Shown here one piece after another: positions 11,121-24,723 of a stretch of 64,000 bases of DNA. The notes beneath the pieces are model-generated. The model saw nothing but the letters and a program-made list of their open reading frames with translations, had not been told where the DNA came from and searched no databases. This stretch comes from Liolophura sinensis (lineage: Eukaryota; Mollusca; Polyplacophora; Chitonida; Chitonidae). The position numbers and the translations under genes are program-made. Within the stretch, counting starts at the first letter, position 1; every line of letters begins with the position of its first letter. The stretch is from positions 36,734,510 to 36,798,509 of the forward strand of contig NC_088295.1 of NCBI RefSeq assembly GCF_032854445.1. Reading direction: 5' to 3'.

Positions 11121-14100
11121 GAAAAGCAGGTGATGTGACATCAGAGTATCTTTGCCAGTGGGAAGAATGATCCATAAAGCTGACGTTACAATTCGAACAT
11201 TTGACTGCATTTACAGGAGTAATGTATCTAAAACACATACGTGAACATATTTGTGGAGACTCTTGCTGATTTCATTTTTCTGAGGTCTTTCCCTTTATCT
11301 GATCCATATTTTAATGTGAGATTGTGCAAAACATTGGTGGAGTTTCTTCTTTACATACCTTGTTCGCTAGCCAGTAGCAAAATGCCATCGTACATATGTT
11401 TAAGGGAAGTGAACTGTTTTCTGAGAAGCCTTTGTATGATGGTATCCTGAATTCGTCAGTTCGCCCGTACATCCGTGCCCAGCCTATAATTCCCTTTGTT
11501 TTACATACATAATTTTGGTGGATACGTAGATGCACGGAAGACGAGCTTGCTCATGGGTGCCATGGTAACGAGATTGCCATTTTACCTATATTTGGTATAT
11601 AAATAGGGATATATTGACAGTTACGTTGAATTCACCTGAGCTCTTGTTTGTCATATACTGTGGATCATATGTATTTTTGAATAAAAATTCGAGTATTGAA
11701 GTTTTTATTGTAGTTTATTATACACTGCCATGTAACCTGGTTGGAAAACTAGGTTCACCATGGTTCAAGTTCAAATTAAAAGGTTTCCTGAGGTTTTCCT
11801 TTTACTGATAAAATATGTAGCTTGGGTCAATGGTCAGGATCTCGCGAACTAAGTGCTTATATTATCAGCCACCTATACAGTATTTTTTTTAAATCTTGGG
11901 TCATAAACGCAAGCGCACATGATGTGACCAGACACACGAGTGACGTGTGCTTATCAGAAGATTTCGTCGACGTTCACGTACATAACTGTTATCGACCTTT
12001 GGCCGAGTGTTGAGGTCTATGTCAAAAGGGGGGCATTTTGATACCAGTGTTAAAAATTCAGCAAATGTCAAGTGGTTTCTCGAAAATTATCTGAGGAACT
12101 CGACCTCATCTCAGTGGAAATAATAATATATACAGGTTAGCTTTGTATTGCCTTAAAGGATTAGTGTTCAGATTTAGTTACTTGCCCTAAGGATAAAGAT
12201 TATAACAGTTTAACACCAGGCGGGCATCTAAGCAAACGTAATTATGGCTTTAAATCCACCAAAAACAATATATTTACTATACCCTAGCCGATCTCCAGCC
12301 GGCCGTCCGGTAAAGCTGGCGTCTAGCTGGCCTATATTACCTGGGAATTCGTATCAAAACGATGTCATTTTCAGGATGGATTCTAGCTACACAGAAGCAA
12401 ATGTAGTGCTGTATCAATTTGAACTCAGTGGACGAAGTTCCGATTTATGACACTGACATCTCTACATGGTCAAAGCTCAGATTTTGAGATTTCAGACGTT
12501 AAATTTGATCTTTGTCCATACATTTCCAACCGCACTGGCAGCACGACGTGATAGGCTATATCTTCATCCTGTCACACTGTAGGTTGTGTGTATGTCAGAT
12601 TTAATATTTACTATTCCTTCCTTCTGTCCGTTTTACAATAAATATCATTCTATTCCCCGAGTGGATTTACTTTAAAAATGAGTTCGCGGGAATTAATGTT
12701 CGTGCAGTTAATGAAGGCAATACTGAAAAAAAATCTTACAACTGTTTAATTTTTCTGCTTAAATTATGGCCGGAATTACTCAAGCACATCAAACAAGTGT
12801 TATCAAGGGTGGCTTTAATCATATTTTGGTCTAATTGATCTAATTGAGTTTATAAACATGTATTTAAAGTCCAGTTTTTCCTCACTGCTGTTAAAATTTA
12901 GCTGACTGCCAGGATTTCTTATCCCATCTTCTGCCAAACCTGACAAGGGATTTGGCTGTGTTTGGTGGGTATAAAACCCTTCCGTCTTGTGCCGTGAATC
13001 CACGCTTTCCTAAGGGCCAAACCGCCTGCAAACTAGAAAAAAAAAACATAATAACACCAGGGTTTTTCGACGACGTGTTTTTACCACCGGATGCAGAACA
13101 GCAAACCATTTCGTGGAAAAATTCGATATGCTTGTTGTCACTTGTGTGGCTTATCAACATTGAACTAAATCGCGAAGCTCTGATAGCTTGTAAAGGTTGG
13201 ACTTTTACGACGTCATTCTGCGGAGACCATACTGAGTGTTGGCGGAGAAAAAGGACATATCCCAGCATCATCATCTAGTGATCTTAATGTCATATTAATT
13301 TACTGTACTTTTTCCCCAATATTTTTACACTCAATTTAAGAATATATACAGGGGTAGCTAATTATGTATGAATAACTAATCTGGACTCTGATAACTAATC
13401 CTTTAAGATTGTTTTGAACATCACGCTCTTTTAGACGTAGCTGAAAACATCTTGCTTCTAATATTACCTTATTGCCATATACAAGAACTTACTGCCATGT
13501 ACATGTATTGGTTCAGGAATATATATAGTTAACGTATACTTATTCATATTTACTACCAACCTTGTAATCATCATTTTAAACTTCTAATTACTGGTATATT
13601 TTATTTAACATTGCTGAGCATTTTAGTCAACGTATTTTGTAACTCGTTAAAAGTGACGAAATAACACTGGTACATTTGTCTGTTGAAAATCATTTTGTGT
13701 TATTTTTTTCTCCCGTTCCTGATTTCCTTGTCAGAAGTCTCCCAAAACTGATTAAGGCAACGGACTTCAAATGTCAATTACGTATGAGAGGGGAAACAAG
13801 ATTAACCGCCTCTTAATGTGTGTTCCTCTCCTCTCTCAGTTCATACAATAAAATGCTTATCCTAAAAAATACATGGAAATATGTTAGATGTATATTGTAC
13901 AGTAGACATGCTCGTCTGAGAACACAAGAATGCTTACAAATAGGCTGGGCTTGGGACCGTTTGCTTTAAATTTACATGTCTTTATCATAATCAAGCAGCT
14001 TTGACGGCTCGCTGCAGCCATGAATGTATATTCATGGTTGTGAGTGAAAACAAGTGAACGAAAAAGGGACACTGGTACATTCAATATCTGCATGGTGCTC

Positions 14101-14124
14101 GCTGAAAGTACAACGTAGCCTGCC

Positions 14125-14125
<1 letters not shown>

Positions 14126-14191
<66 letters not shown>
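14126..14191. repeat. (TA)n microsatellite, about 66 bp
   Basis: Uninterrupted TA dinucleotides. The apparent minus-strand frame with alternating Tyr-Ile here is a repeat artefact. Confidence 0.97.
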
Positions 14192-14194
<3 letters not shown>

Positions 14195-15308
14195 TACTAT
14201 ATTCATGTACTATGAATTCACCAAGGTACAAGTGGATGCTTATATAGTTAGTTGAATATTATCACAATATCAAGATATAAAATATGAAGAAATATTAAGA
14301 ATATTAATAAGAATATAAATATGAATGTCATATACTGGTATACGTTTACCCTTGTGCGGCTTTCTGATCAGAGGTATGTGTGATCAAGTGATTAAAAGCC
14401 GATTCCGGTAAACTGTATGTGCCTGTATACCATGTAGTTCCAATTATGTTATCTTGGTGCATTCGCGTACGATGAAATATAAAGCCTCTGGATAATTCAG
14501 TCTTGTGCTGCGGCGTATGTTATGTTTTGATAATAATGCGTGAAGTATGGGATGACCAAGCCAAGTGCATCTTGTCTCCGGGGCCCCATTTGGGACATAT
14601 TTTACTTCAGGACAAACTAAATAATATATAGGCGTGGATGATATCGATTGACAATATCTTGATATGCATAAAACAAACAATAAAGTCATTCATAATTACC
14701 ATCATTGAACTCCATTGCATGGTGTGTTGACTATGTTCAGCCGATAGTGTGTCTGCATGCACCATGCAAGTGCATTGGCAAAGGGTATATACGAATGATA
14801 AAAGGCATATCGTTCCTAGACTATAGTATATGCTGTATTCAAAAGTAACAAATGATAAGCCTCATATATGTTTAAAAAATGTCGACAATTTCTTTGATTG
14901 CCCTTTTCTGAGTTACGTTTCTTATTCATAAATCTGGGCCTATAACTGAGATTCGTATACCAATGGTCAACCAAATGTACGAAAGAGCAATTTTCAAAAC
15001 AACTATCAATACAAACCACCTAAGACGTAAGGAAGTTTTTGAAAACTTATGACGGAGTCGTGTAAAAAGAAGCAGTCGACTTTTCAGTGCTTGGGGAGAG
15101 ACGCATGGAATGTTTTGGGCACGAGATGTAAATCAGTACCTAAATAAACCATATCAATGTCCAAATAAACTATGAAGACTTGGAGAGTGGGAAAATTTGC
15201 GGCACCACGTCACCTAGGCTATACATGTCAGACTTCTCAAATCCACAAGCTTGTGGACAGTGGCCAAAGCGGGATACGTCTTTCATTTGTCCTATACATG
15301 TCTATATC

Positions 15309-15429
15309 GCATAACGGATGGTCGTGGGTTTCCACCATTGCTCTGCCCAGTTTTCCCCCACCACAATGCTGGCCATCGTCGTAAAGGAAATATTCCTGAG
15401 TAGGCGTCAGACATCAGTCAAATAAATCA
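15309..15429 (+). mobile_element. SINE fragment, 3' end
   Basis: CGGATGGTCGTGGGTTTCCA, CTCTGCCCAG, CCACCACAATGCTGGCC, AAATATTCCTGAGTA and AAATAAATCAA follow the order of the full-length copy at 8872. No target duplication was identified. Confidence 0.85.
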
Positions 15430-18231
15430 ATTCAGATCGCGTTTGAACCATTCGAATATCGGGATTATTGCCACGCTCCTGTAATAGTTTTCGCAGATGA
15501 TATGGCTATTTCGCCCATGGAATTAAATCACCGGTCTGTGGTTATTGATACGTAATAGATGTAAATGATTCAGTAAAAAAGTGGCCAGAGTATACTGGTA
15601 TGTGGAATATAAGAGCCTGTATGTGTATATTTTGTAGGCCTACGTGTGTCCAGAAATATACTGACATGCGTGAAACTGTTATGACAGTACATGCATGCTG
15701 TATATTTTTAATAAAGGAAGTGCTACCACTCGATTTTCCTAATGAAACGATATTTTCTTAGCACATCGCTGATTAAGGTGCCTTCAGCGAGGAGGCATTT
15801 TGCAGTTGCTTTGTTTATGGCTTTAAAAGGCCGCTTGTCTACTATAAGAAGGTGATATACTGGCCAAATTCTTTTCATAACAAACCACGAACTTTATTCT
15901 ACTTCTCACTTATCTTAATTTTCAATGTACCATATCAGTTGACACACTCACGTGAAAGTCCTGTTGTTGTTGTAACCCGTGACTACCGGGTCACAGGACT
16001 AACCTTATACCGACCAAAATTTATTGGCGATTGACAGGTGGAAAATTGAACGGGAATATCATACTGGGTATATAGCCACGACTCCACTGCCCAGCTATAG
16101 CGACCAGCAAGTAGGAAAAATGTTTGCCAAACAAACAACGCACCAACATTTGCTTAGCTCTACCCCATATCGTGTGTTATGTGTACGCTGAGCTGTTGCG
16201 GCATGCCCGCGAACTGCGTGCTCTCAAACAAGCCACACCGCCAAGGCTTTCACTCAGGTTCGCGTCAGTCAATATGGAATTACCTAATCGCCGTGCAGTG
16301 GCACCTTCGTTCACAGGTGAACTGATATCACACATTTATCCGTGGAAGTGAAACAGGCAAACTGGATTTTTTCCCCAACTTCACAGTTCATGGTTTTCTT
16401 CAGCACGGCACGCGTGTACGCATGGTTTACTCTTGACTGATACAGGGTGAATAGCAACACCCAGCTATCTTGACATACCAGATATGAAAGACGGGTGGAT
16501 GAATACAGTGGCTTTTGAAATATTTTCGGTATAGCCAGGTCAGAAAAATTTATTCTCCGGGTGACGGAGGACGCTAATGGTGGGTGCGCACAGTACGCGG
16601 GTCTAGGTCGTGTCGAAGTCAAAGTCTGCATGGTTCAATGTCGCTGTCATAAACTACGACTTTCTGGATCTCGGGAAAAGGTGTGTAAACCTGTGAAAAC
16701 GTGCACCTGTGGTTTCAAAGGGTTTAATCCAGAAAAGTTGAGCTTGAACTCTGTGCACATAAAGTTGTGTGTCAGCGGCTCGATCACCTGTGGTGCCGCT
16801 GTACGACAGCTATAGACTTAAGGACTCGGTTCACTCAGGCGATACCTGTATAGGCCTATTTAACCCATCCCGATATACCCGGATCGTATCTTGATCCAGT
16901 TTATGGAACCGTTATATACAGAAAAGACATCACCCGGGATGTGGTGATACTATCGGCTGGACAGGTGTGTATACTGTCGTGATTACTAGTCAATGACATC
17001 GGCAGTGTAGCCATTGAAGCAGTTTTAACGACCAGACTGAATAACGTAAGTACCTGTGAAAGGCGAATTTTGGTATATAATCCAGCGTGTCATGTAAAAG
17101 TATGTAACTATATAGGCCTTATACGAAGCAACGCTACACGTGGACAACGGGGCGTGTAATATACAACATTGATAAACATCAAAAGGAACAGACAGCTGTT
17201 GCTGTTGTGTTTTATAGTATTGTTTGTATTTGAAGTAGAGTTCAAGTAATTAAGTGACAGTTTTATTAGATGTCTTATCTGACTGAAGAGATACGGTTAT
17301 GTACTCGGGCATATATACTTCAGGTTATCATAGCAGAAATTACCCTCTTTCCACACCACACGTGCTTGGACCTACCTTATTAAACTGAAAGTTATCAATA
17401 TATATGTAAGTGTCTGTTGATTGTAAAGCTGCGTGAAATATATACATATACAGAGGTCCTATAACCCGTCGTATTATCACTAATATGGTATCTTATTAAC
17501 AGATTGTAAATCTTCATATTTGCCCCTATGATAACCAAAGCTCTTCGGGATTATCCTTCATTCACGCGAGTGTACTGCATGCGTGTGCTTATAACTCAGT
17601 GATCAGTATACGAGCAGAATTAATTCACATTGTTTTGACAGTGGACTCAGAACCGGTACTGGGAACGTACCAAAGTTTCTAAAAAATTTGACCAAAATTA
17701 ACCAGTTATGCACTTTGTTATGCCAGTTAATTCACTGCCTCAGAAAGGATGGAATGTCAAAATTTCTATTTCGAAAGCCTGAGTGTTATTTGTCAGACGT
17801 GTGTGTGTGTTGAATGAAATGGACATGATAGTGTATTAGGCCATGTATGTGTGTGATACTCCTATACATGACAGTGTGCTACTTATGTAGTGTATTTTCC
17901 AATTGTACGCATATTGTTTACAGATACACATACGGTAGATTCTATGCGTTCTCTTCTAGCTGAATAGCGTAGCTACGTTTTTGTGGCTGTTGAATAGATG
18001 CTTGCGGTTCCACACTGTAAAGCATTGCTTTTTCATTCCGGATACACGTATGTTGTGCCGTTGGAGGTGGCCTATTTCATTTCAATATGTCAACTGTGTG
18101 AATATATTTTCTTCATCTTTTCGTAATTTCCAACCCCATAGGACATACGAGTAGGTCTGTAAGGACAAACCTTGAGGATGTAGTCCGTACGCATACTGGG
18201 GCTTTTACAAATGCTGTATACCTCTGCTTAT

Positions 18232-18365
18232 GGCCGTAAGTGGGAAGGTCTGCCAGCAGCCTGCGGATGGTGGTGGGTTTCCCCCGGGCTCTGCCCGGTT
18301 TGCTCCCACCATAATGCTGGTGAAATATTCCTGAGTACGGAGTAAAACACCAATTAAATAAATAA
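18232..18365 (+). mobile_element. 5'-truncated SINE with 14-bp target-site duplication
   Basis: The copy begins at the GTAAGTGGGAAGGTCTGCCA block and keeps the rest of the family through AATAAA. ATACCTCTGCTTAT flanks it at 18218-18231 and 18366-18379, defining the ends. It lacks the A and B boxes. Confidence 0.92.
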
Positions 18366-19669
18366 ATACCTCTGCTTATTTCCGTATATTCATGGACTTA
18401 TATATTAGTTGAGAAAACCATTCTTATTTTCCTAAAAATCTAATCTTTGTCCATACGAACAAGTCTTTACTCCTAATAAAATTTCTGAGCACGTTTTGCC
18501 CCCTCGTGTGAGGTATATTTACTATGTCACCCCCAATTCATCCACCAATACGTGCTTATTATGTAAACGATATGGAACTGGAAATGTTGACTGGTATAAC
18601 ACATGTATATAACTGAAATTAGCATTGGCACGTGTGGCATGTAGATTTATAGGTCATGTCTATCTACGTCACACACACTAAGCTGATTAGTGATAATAAT
18701 ACTGTACATGGAATTTGCGGTAAAATCTGTCAGACATAAATGAATCCCAAAGTGAATACCATGAAAAATGCAGTGAATGTGATTTTGATGTCAAGTTTCC
18801 CTTCTCTTTAAAGAAAATAATCTGTTAAATTTAACCTCTTGTCTCAGTGATGTTAGAATGTATCCTGTCATATTGCAGCAGATTATTTTGTTAAATATAA
18901 CATAACATATTAAGACTGCATTAGACTATTAGGACACTATGTTTAATGTGACAGTTTTATAATAACATATATTCTATCATCACTCAGACAACAAACTTTC
19001 TGTTAAAATTAACACATTAGTTTTTAAGTGCATATTTTTTCAGCTTTCCAAACTGATTTTTGCAGGAAAAGGAGTTTGAGAACAAAATGCGTGGCAGTAG
19101 ATAAAAATGTAATTCTTGAAGAGTCAAATGTTCATGCTGTGAATTCAACGATGTTGGGCTTTGTTTATGATGGATTGTCTGACTAGCTAAATGTTGTTAT
19201 TGTTGATAACAATGTTGATATATAATGTGATCCACTGAATATGAATTCAGTGTTGATATTAATGATAAATGGATTGACTTTAGTAACATACATGACATAT
19301 AGGTGTTCAGTCGGAAAGTGTTGTTATCTGAGTGCAGTTGGTGTTGCCAGTTCTTTGTTCAAGCTCTCAGCTATGGCGAACCCATTGTAGGAGGAGACTA
19401 GCATATACGTGGACAGATTGTGTTAATCGTTATGACAGGATTTACTGAAGGAATGTGAAGTTTACCGTTGTTTCCAGGGTTGCGTTCAGCCTTACAGCCA
19501 TGTAAACGAACAGCAGTACTTTCGAAAAGCCAGTACAAGTGCAATGTCTAAGGTGATTTTTTGATTCACTGTTTATTTCAGGAATGAATCTCCTTCTGTA
19601 GCCAATATACGTTTTTATTACATTCAATGTGCCGTGCATATTTTTTAATCTTGTATCTTGTGTCTTGGT

Positions 19670-20090
19670 GATAGGCCAGTGTGTCTCTCACAGGGATATG
19701 CTTTATCTTAGTGATAGGCTAATACGTCTTTTACAGCGAATTGCTTTTGTCTTGGCGATAGGCCAATGCAGCTCTTACAACGATGTGCTTTTGTCTTGAT
19801 GATAGGCCAATGCGTCTCTCACAGAGACATACTTTTATCTTAGTTATAGGCTAATGCGTCTCTGACAGAGATACGCTTTTATCTTAGCGATAGGCTAATG
19901 CTTCTCTGAAAGCGATGTGCTTTTATCTTAGTGATAGGCTAATGCGTCTCTGACAGCGATGTACTTTTGTCTTAGCGATAGGCTAATGGGTCTCCGACAG
20001 CGATGTGCTTTTATCTTAGTGATAGGCTAATGCGTCTATGACAACGATGAGCTTTTATCTTAGCGATAGGCTAATGCGTCTCTTGCATCT
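19670..20090. repeat. 44-bp minisatellite, about 10 copies
   Basis: GATAGGCTAATGCGTCTC recurs at 19670, 19713, 19757, 19801, 19845, 19889, 19933, 19977, 20021 and 20065, a period of 44 bp with one 43-bp step. Copies differ by a few bases, with the leftmost most diverged. No coding frame is implied. Confidence 0.95.
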
Positions 20091-21179
20091 TGACCAAAGC
20101 TTAAGACAGTGTCTTTTGAAAATATGGTAAATGAGCTCAAACGTCGCGACAGAAAGTGCATTTTTAGAGTCTAATAAAGGTTGTAAAATATTACCTTTTC
20201 CCCAGTAGTATATCAGCATACCTTCCAAACAAATCTCAAAACACCTTTCTGAGATCAAGAAAACCGAGGTCAAGAATCAGGCCTACATGTGTGCATGCAT
20301 TTCCCGTGTATGCATTGTAAATGGTTTCTCGATCATCGTATCGCCAGTATATATCCTTCTTCTATACCAGTTCGCTTTATGTCTCAGAGAGCATTTACTA
20401 ATGCTTAGAATCTGAAAAATGAATCTCGAAAGATTATATTTGCTAAAATAATATTTTTTCGTTTAACCCCGCCTCACTCGTACTGGGAGACATTGGATTA
20501 CTCTTGTCCAAACTGTGGACGTCTTTCATTAATTAGTGGATGAACTTCACGGGTGTTGGATAGACAGGATTATTAGCTGAGAACACGTTCCTAATTTACC
20601 TAGCTCATTAGTGTCTGTCGTTGTATGGGAAGAGGTGTCCAACTTCGTCGTGGCTCGTGGGAAGGCAATTATGGAAGGCCGGTGTTATAACTCTAAGTGT
20701 TGTTTCTAATCCTGTTTCACAGATGGGGGAGGTCATAAAGGAGTGGGGAAGTGGACTTAAGTTTTAACGCCTTTACCAGTAACATCATAATTGTAAACAG
20801 ACAAAAGTGTTGATCCTATAATCTCCACTTATCCCATGTGTAACCGTCGCTTATGAAGTCATCTCCGGCGAGCAGGTTAGAACTTGATCAAACATAGGGG
20901 CCTATTCGGAAAACAAAGCACTCATTAACATCCAGAAAAGTAAACTGTGGGATTTAGTCATTATGACTTCTACGGTTTTACTATCACCAAGATGACCATG
21001 CTTTACTGAAACATGTCATTTGCAACGCCCCCACTGGTAAACTCGAAGCAGTAAATTAGTAAGCCCTTGCTGAAACATGTTTTCAGTTGCGACGTACCTG
21101 TCGGTTAACTCCAGAGAGTTAGTCAGCCAATTTTATCGTCACAAGTTTTCAGCTGCGACGTATTAGTTCGTTAAACGAA

Positions 21180-21755
21180 GTAGATTACAGACACAATCAG
21201 CCACATACCAAGTTTCCTATCAGACGAAGTAGATCAAGCACAATCAGTCTTATTCACCGTCTCCCCGTCAAACGAAGTAGATCAAGCACAATCAGTCCTA
21301 TTCACTGTCTCCCCGTCAAACGAAGTAGATCAGTCACAATCAGTCCTACACCCAGCCTCTCTGTGAGGCGAAGTAGATCAGTCACAATCAGTCCTACACC
21401 CAGCCTCTCTGTGAGGCGAAGTAGATCAAGCACAATCAGTCCTATACACTGTCTCCCTGTCAGGCGAAGTAGATCAAGCACAATCAGTCCTATACACTGT
21501 CTCCCTGTCAGGCGAAGTAGATCAAGCACAATCAGTCCTATACACTGTCTCCCTGTCAGGCGAAGTAGATCAAGCACAATCAGTCCTATACACTGTCTCC
21601 CTGTCAGGCGAAGTAGATCAAGTACAATCAGTCCTATACACTGTCTCCCTGTCAGGCGAAGTAGATCAGTCACAATCAGTCCCATACCCAGCCTCTCCGT
21701 CAGGCGAAGTAGATCAGATACAATCAGTCTTACGTCCAGTCTCTTGTTTAGACGC
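21180..21755. repeat. 48-bp minisatellite, about 12 copies
   Basis: GTAGATCA-type starts recur at 21180, 21229, 21277, 21325, 21373, 21421, 21469, 21517, 21565, 21613, 21661 and 21709. The central units (21421-21660) are almost identical. Because 48 is a multiple of three and the unit lacks stops, both strands stay open (151 codons minus, 160 codons plus). The plus frame repeats RRSRSSTISPIHCLPV; I regard both frames as artefacts of the array. Confidence 0.95.
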
Positions 21756-21763
21756 ACAGATTT

Positions 21764-21883
21764 GTTTATTTATTTGATTGGAGTACTCAAGTCCGCCGTA
21801 CTCAAGAATATTTCGCTTATAGGACGGCAGCCAGCATTATGGTGAGACATAACCGGGGAAAAGCCACGAACACCTGCAGGTTG
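21764..21883 (-). mobile_element. SINE fragment beside the 48-bp minisatellite
   Basis: The minus strand reads CCTGCAGGTGTTCGTGG, then CATAATGCTGGCTG, GAAATATTCTTGAGTACGGC and AATAAATAAA. It lies immediately right of the 48-bp repeat array. Confidence 0.85.
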
Positions 21884-22451
21884 TTCAAATCAGTCCTATA
21901 ATCATTCTCGGTCACTTGAGAGCTCTCCAACAGCCACGCATGCAGGTATAGTCAACTTGTACAGTCTACTCATTCAGTCTATCCATCACTCAGTCAGTCA
22001 AGCTATGTAGGGGCTCAGTTAATAACACACACGTGGGCTATGTGTTTCTCAAGTAGGATATTCACTAAGCCTGTAGCCAGATTTCAGTATAAATGAACCA
22101 AGCAGTTTTGTTGATGGTTATGTTATAAAGAGCAGACTGTCAAGTTTTCCCCACCCAGAGCTTATTATTCACCAACAAGGCTGATTATTCTGCCCAAATA
22201 GTCTTGGCGAGATACAAAGATATTAGGAAATCACGCTATGCAGTACATACATGCATCCTCATAAACCATATTGTTAGCCCTGCAGCGTCAACAGTAAAAC
22301 GCGTTCATGGATGCGGTGGTTTTTCATTATATAAGCAAGAGCATATTTTTTTTAAATAAATTATTTCCTCAACAAAAGACACTTTGAATGACTATTTGGT
22401 GTGGCACGTAATTGGTATTGTGGCTAATATCAGTGAGAACCGTCGGTTTCA

Positions 22452-22545
22452 CATGAAACCTGTGAGTGAACACACGTATATACTGGAATTTAATTTCTCA
22501 CTGAAACCTGTGAGTGAACACACGTATATACCTGAATTCCTGACT
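22452..22545. repeat. Short direct duplication
   Basis: TGAAACCTGTGAGTGAACAC followed by ACGTATATAC occurs twice, about 53 bp apart. The second copy is followed by a third partial start (CTGAAACTGTG). Confidence 0.85.
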
Positions 22546-24243
22546 GAAACTGTGCAGATGTTTATAAAATTCCTTCGAAAATTTCATGGACCATTCTGAA
22601 GAAAAGGGTAAGTCGTTTAAATAATCTATACTTAAAATTTAGAAACTATTCCAAAGAGTTTTCAATATACCACAGTGTGGACTGAATTCCACCTCTAAAG
22701 TTTGTCTCATTGTATATGGATAAAGTATATAACGATTTTGTCATATTTGCTGCAATGAATATCAGGAAATATTTTTGAATAAACATACAGTTTAATAAAA
22801 TTGTATTTAGGTGTAAATGAACAACCGAAATCGACCCGTGAACTTTTTTCATTGGGTTTTTTTTTTTTTTTTCATTTTTATTTTGCGGAAAAGGAGAATA
22901 TACGTGTATACATGTTACATGGCTGTCTGGGAAGTTGTATCCAGTTCGCCGATAATATTAGAGGAGATTTAATAGTCGTTTTTTTTTCTCAGACCCCAGG
23001 TTAATTAGTGGAACTGTCATAACCTATTATCCTGTTCTCCTCAGATATATTTATATAATCCATATCAGTACTGTATAGCACCGGATAATACGAACTGTCC
23101 CCTCCCCTCCTCTCAGGCTAGGCCAGGTGTTACTATGATTAAACCTGGTTAAGCAAGCCGTGGATTATAATACCTGGATTTCTCAACGTCCACGTCAATC
23201 ACTGTAGGCTATGTCATATTTCACTGATCCTCGAGGTTTGTTTTTTCCCCATTCATCTTTGTTATATAGCCTACATGTATATACAGAGGTACTTGGCGCG
23301 TGCTTCGATGTATTACGCAGTCATGCATGGTTTTAACATGGGTGTCTTTATCGAGGTAGACGCTCCATGAGGTTATGTATGTGTTGACATAATCACAGCT
23401 GAGTGGTCCGAATAGAATCATTGGAGTTTTTTTTAACGTGCATGTTCTAGGATTGTTATGTATGCGCATAACTTATACAGACCTCAAACCACGTGTTAAC
23501 TGCCGCTACATCATAATTCAATCAGGGCAACCTATGGTGAATATGTTTTTCACTGCCGGTGGTGTGCTCGAGTACACACCCACTGGGGCCAGCTCGACAG
23601 CGTGGGTATACGCAATTTTGTGAACGGCGTTAGAGCACTTGTGAAAGATGTTGACAATAACATGACACTACAAGTCGGGTGACTGGAATTCACATCACAT
23701 TTTTACTCACTATCTGGATATTCTAAACCCAGTGACAGCAATTAAAGATCCCGCGACCAGACGAAAACAGGTATGTATTCACTTATACAGAATGTTCGCT
23801 ATGTAAGAACAACCAGACTAAGGTCTGTGCGCATTGACCCTGTGTGTGTTCGTGTAGATAGTAGATAGTCAATGTTAGATGTCGTATTTTAACACAGACA
23901 TATTTATCTGTAACTTACTGTGTAATGTTCGTATCAGATGTTCCCAAAGGTACACTAATTGAATTGGAGAGTCTACCCTTCATGTCTGCTTGCTATGTTA
24001 ATTCATTGCTCAGTGAATTAGACATAGGCCTCCTCTTAGAAATCTAAATTTTTACAGTGTGTATGCTTTAGTGGAGATATACCAGTATGAATTACAGGTA
24101 TGTTGTTTTAGTTATGCTATAGATACATTTGTTGAAATGTAATTACTCTGCACTGCTTTAGGAAGGCAGAGTTATGTATAGATTAGAGCTGGTGAATGCT
24201 AGTAGTTTAGGATTACACGGTATAGCACGAATTAGAAATTGGG

Positions 24244-24245
<2 letters not shown>

Positions 24246-24319
<74 letters not shown>
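24246..24319. repeat. (TA)n microsatellite, about 74 bp
   Basis: Uninterrupted TA dinucleotides, followed by a shorter GTATATATATAC segment. Confidence 0.97.
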
Positions 24320-24325
<6 letters not shown>

Positions 24326-24647
24326 CTGAAGTGTATATATATACATGTAGGTAAACCCTATAACTATGTAACCCATCTAACCCATGTAACTATACCCTAT
24401 ACATAATGTCAGATGTCCACTAACTATGGATTTCTTGATGCGTCACCAGACTGTGGTATTCCCCTGCATCACAGATATATATCAGTTAATTCGCTAACCA
24501 GCTGTTGCAGTCAAACAAACCTTCAGTATATTATGTACACTCTTGTATTGTGCTAGTAGAAATAAAACCCTGTGACACTCTGTACATATGTCATTGTTTA
24601 CGATCTCCCTTGTCATGTCATACACGGGCACTCGTGTAAGATGTACT

Positions 24648-24650
<3 letters not shown>

Positions 24651-24722
<72 letters not shown>
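24651..24722. repeat. (TA)n microsatellite, about 72 bp
   Basis: Uninterrupted TA dinucleotides, only about 330 bp from the previous tract, so the two could pair or exchange. Confidence 0.97.

Positions 24723-24723
<1 letters not shown>

Larger units (their letters stand above)
10523..17045. other. Stretch downstream of the JMJD8-like gene, ending in a candidate leader-exon donor
   Basis: I see no recognisable protein-coding exon. Overlapping frames on both strands at 12891-13278 (127 and 108 codons) have no family signature. A 66-bp (TA)n tract lies at 14126 and a SINE fragment at 15309. From about 15950 to 17045 the sequence is somewhat richer in G+C, and it ends in a perfect donor (ATAAC then GTAAGT at 17046). 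This could be the first, non-coding exon of the cadherin gene; that is inference only. Confidence 0.35.

Noticed and set aside
12891-13278. Overlapping 127- and 108-codon ORFs on opposite strands
   Set aside because: Neither strand shows a known motif, and mutual openness on both strands argues for composition rather than coding.
13884-14231. ORF with a Tyr-Ile run
   Set aside because: Translation of a (TA)n microsatellite; the same applies to frames over 24246-24319, 24651-24722 and 39379-39473.
21302-21757. 151-codon minus-strand ORF with repeated LIVLDLLRLTGRQCIG
   Set aside because: It is the complement of the 48-bp minisatellite; it is open only because the unit is stop-free and a multiple of three.
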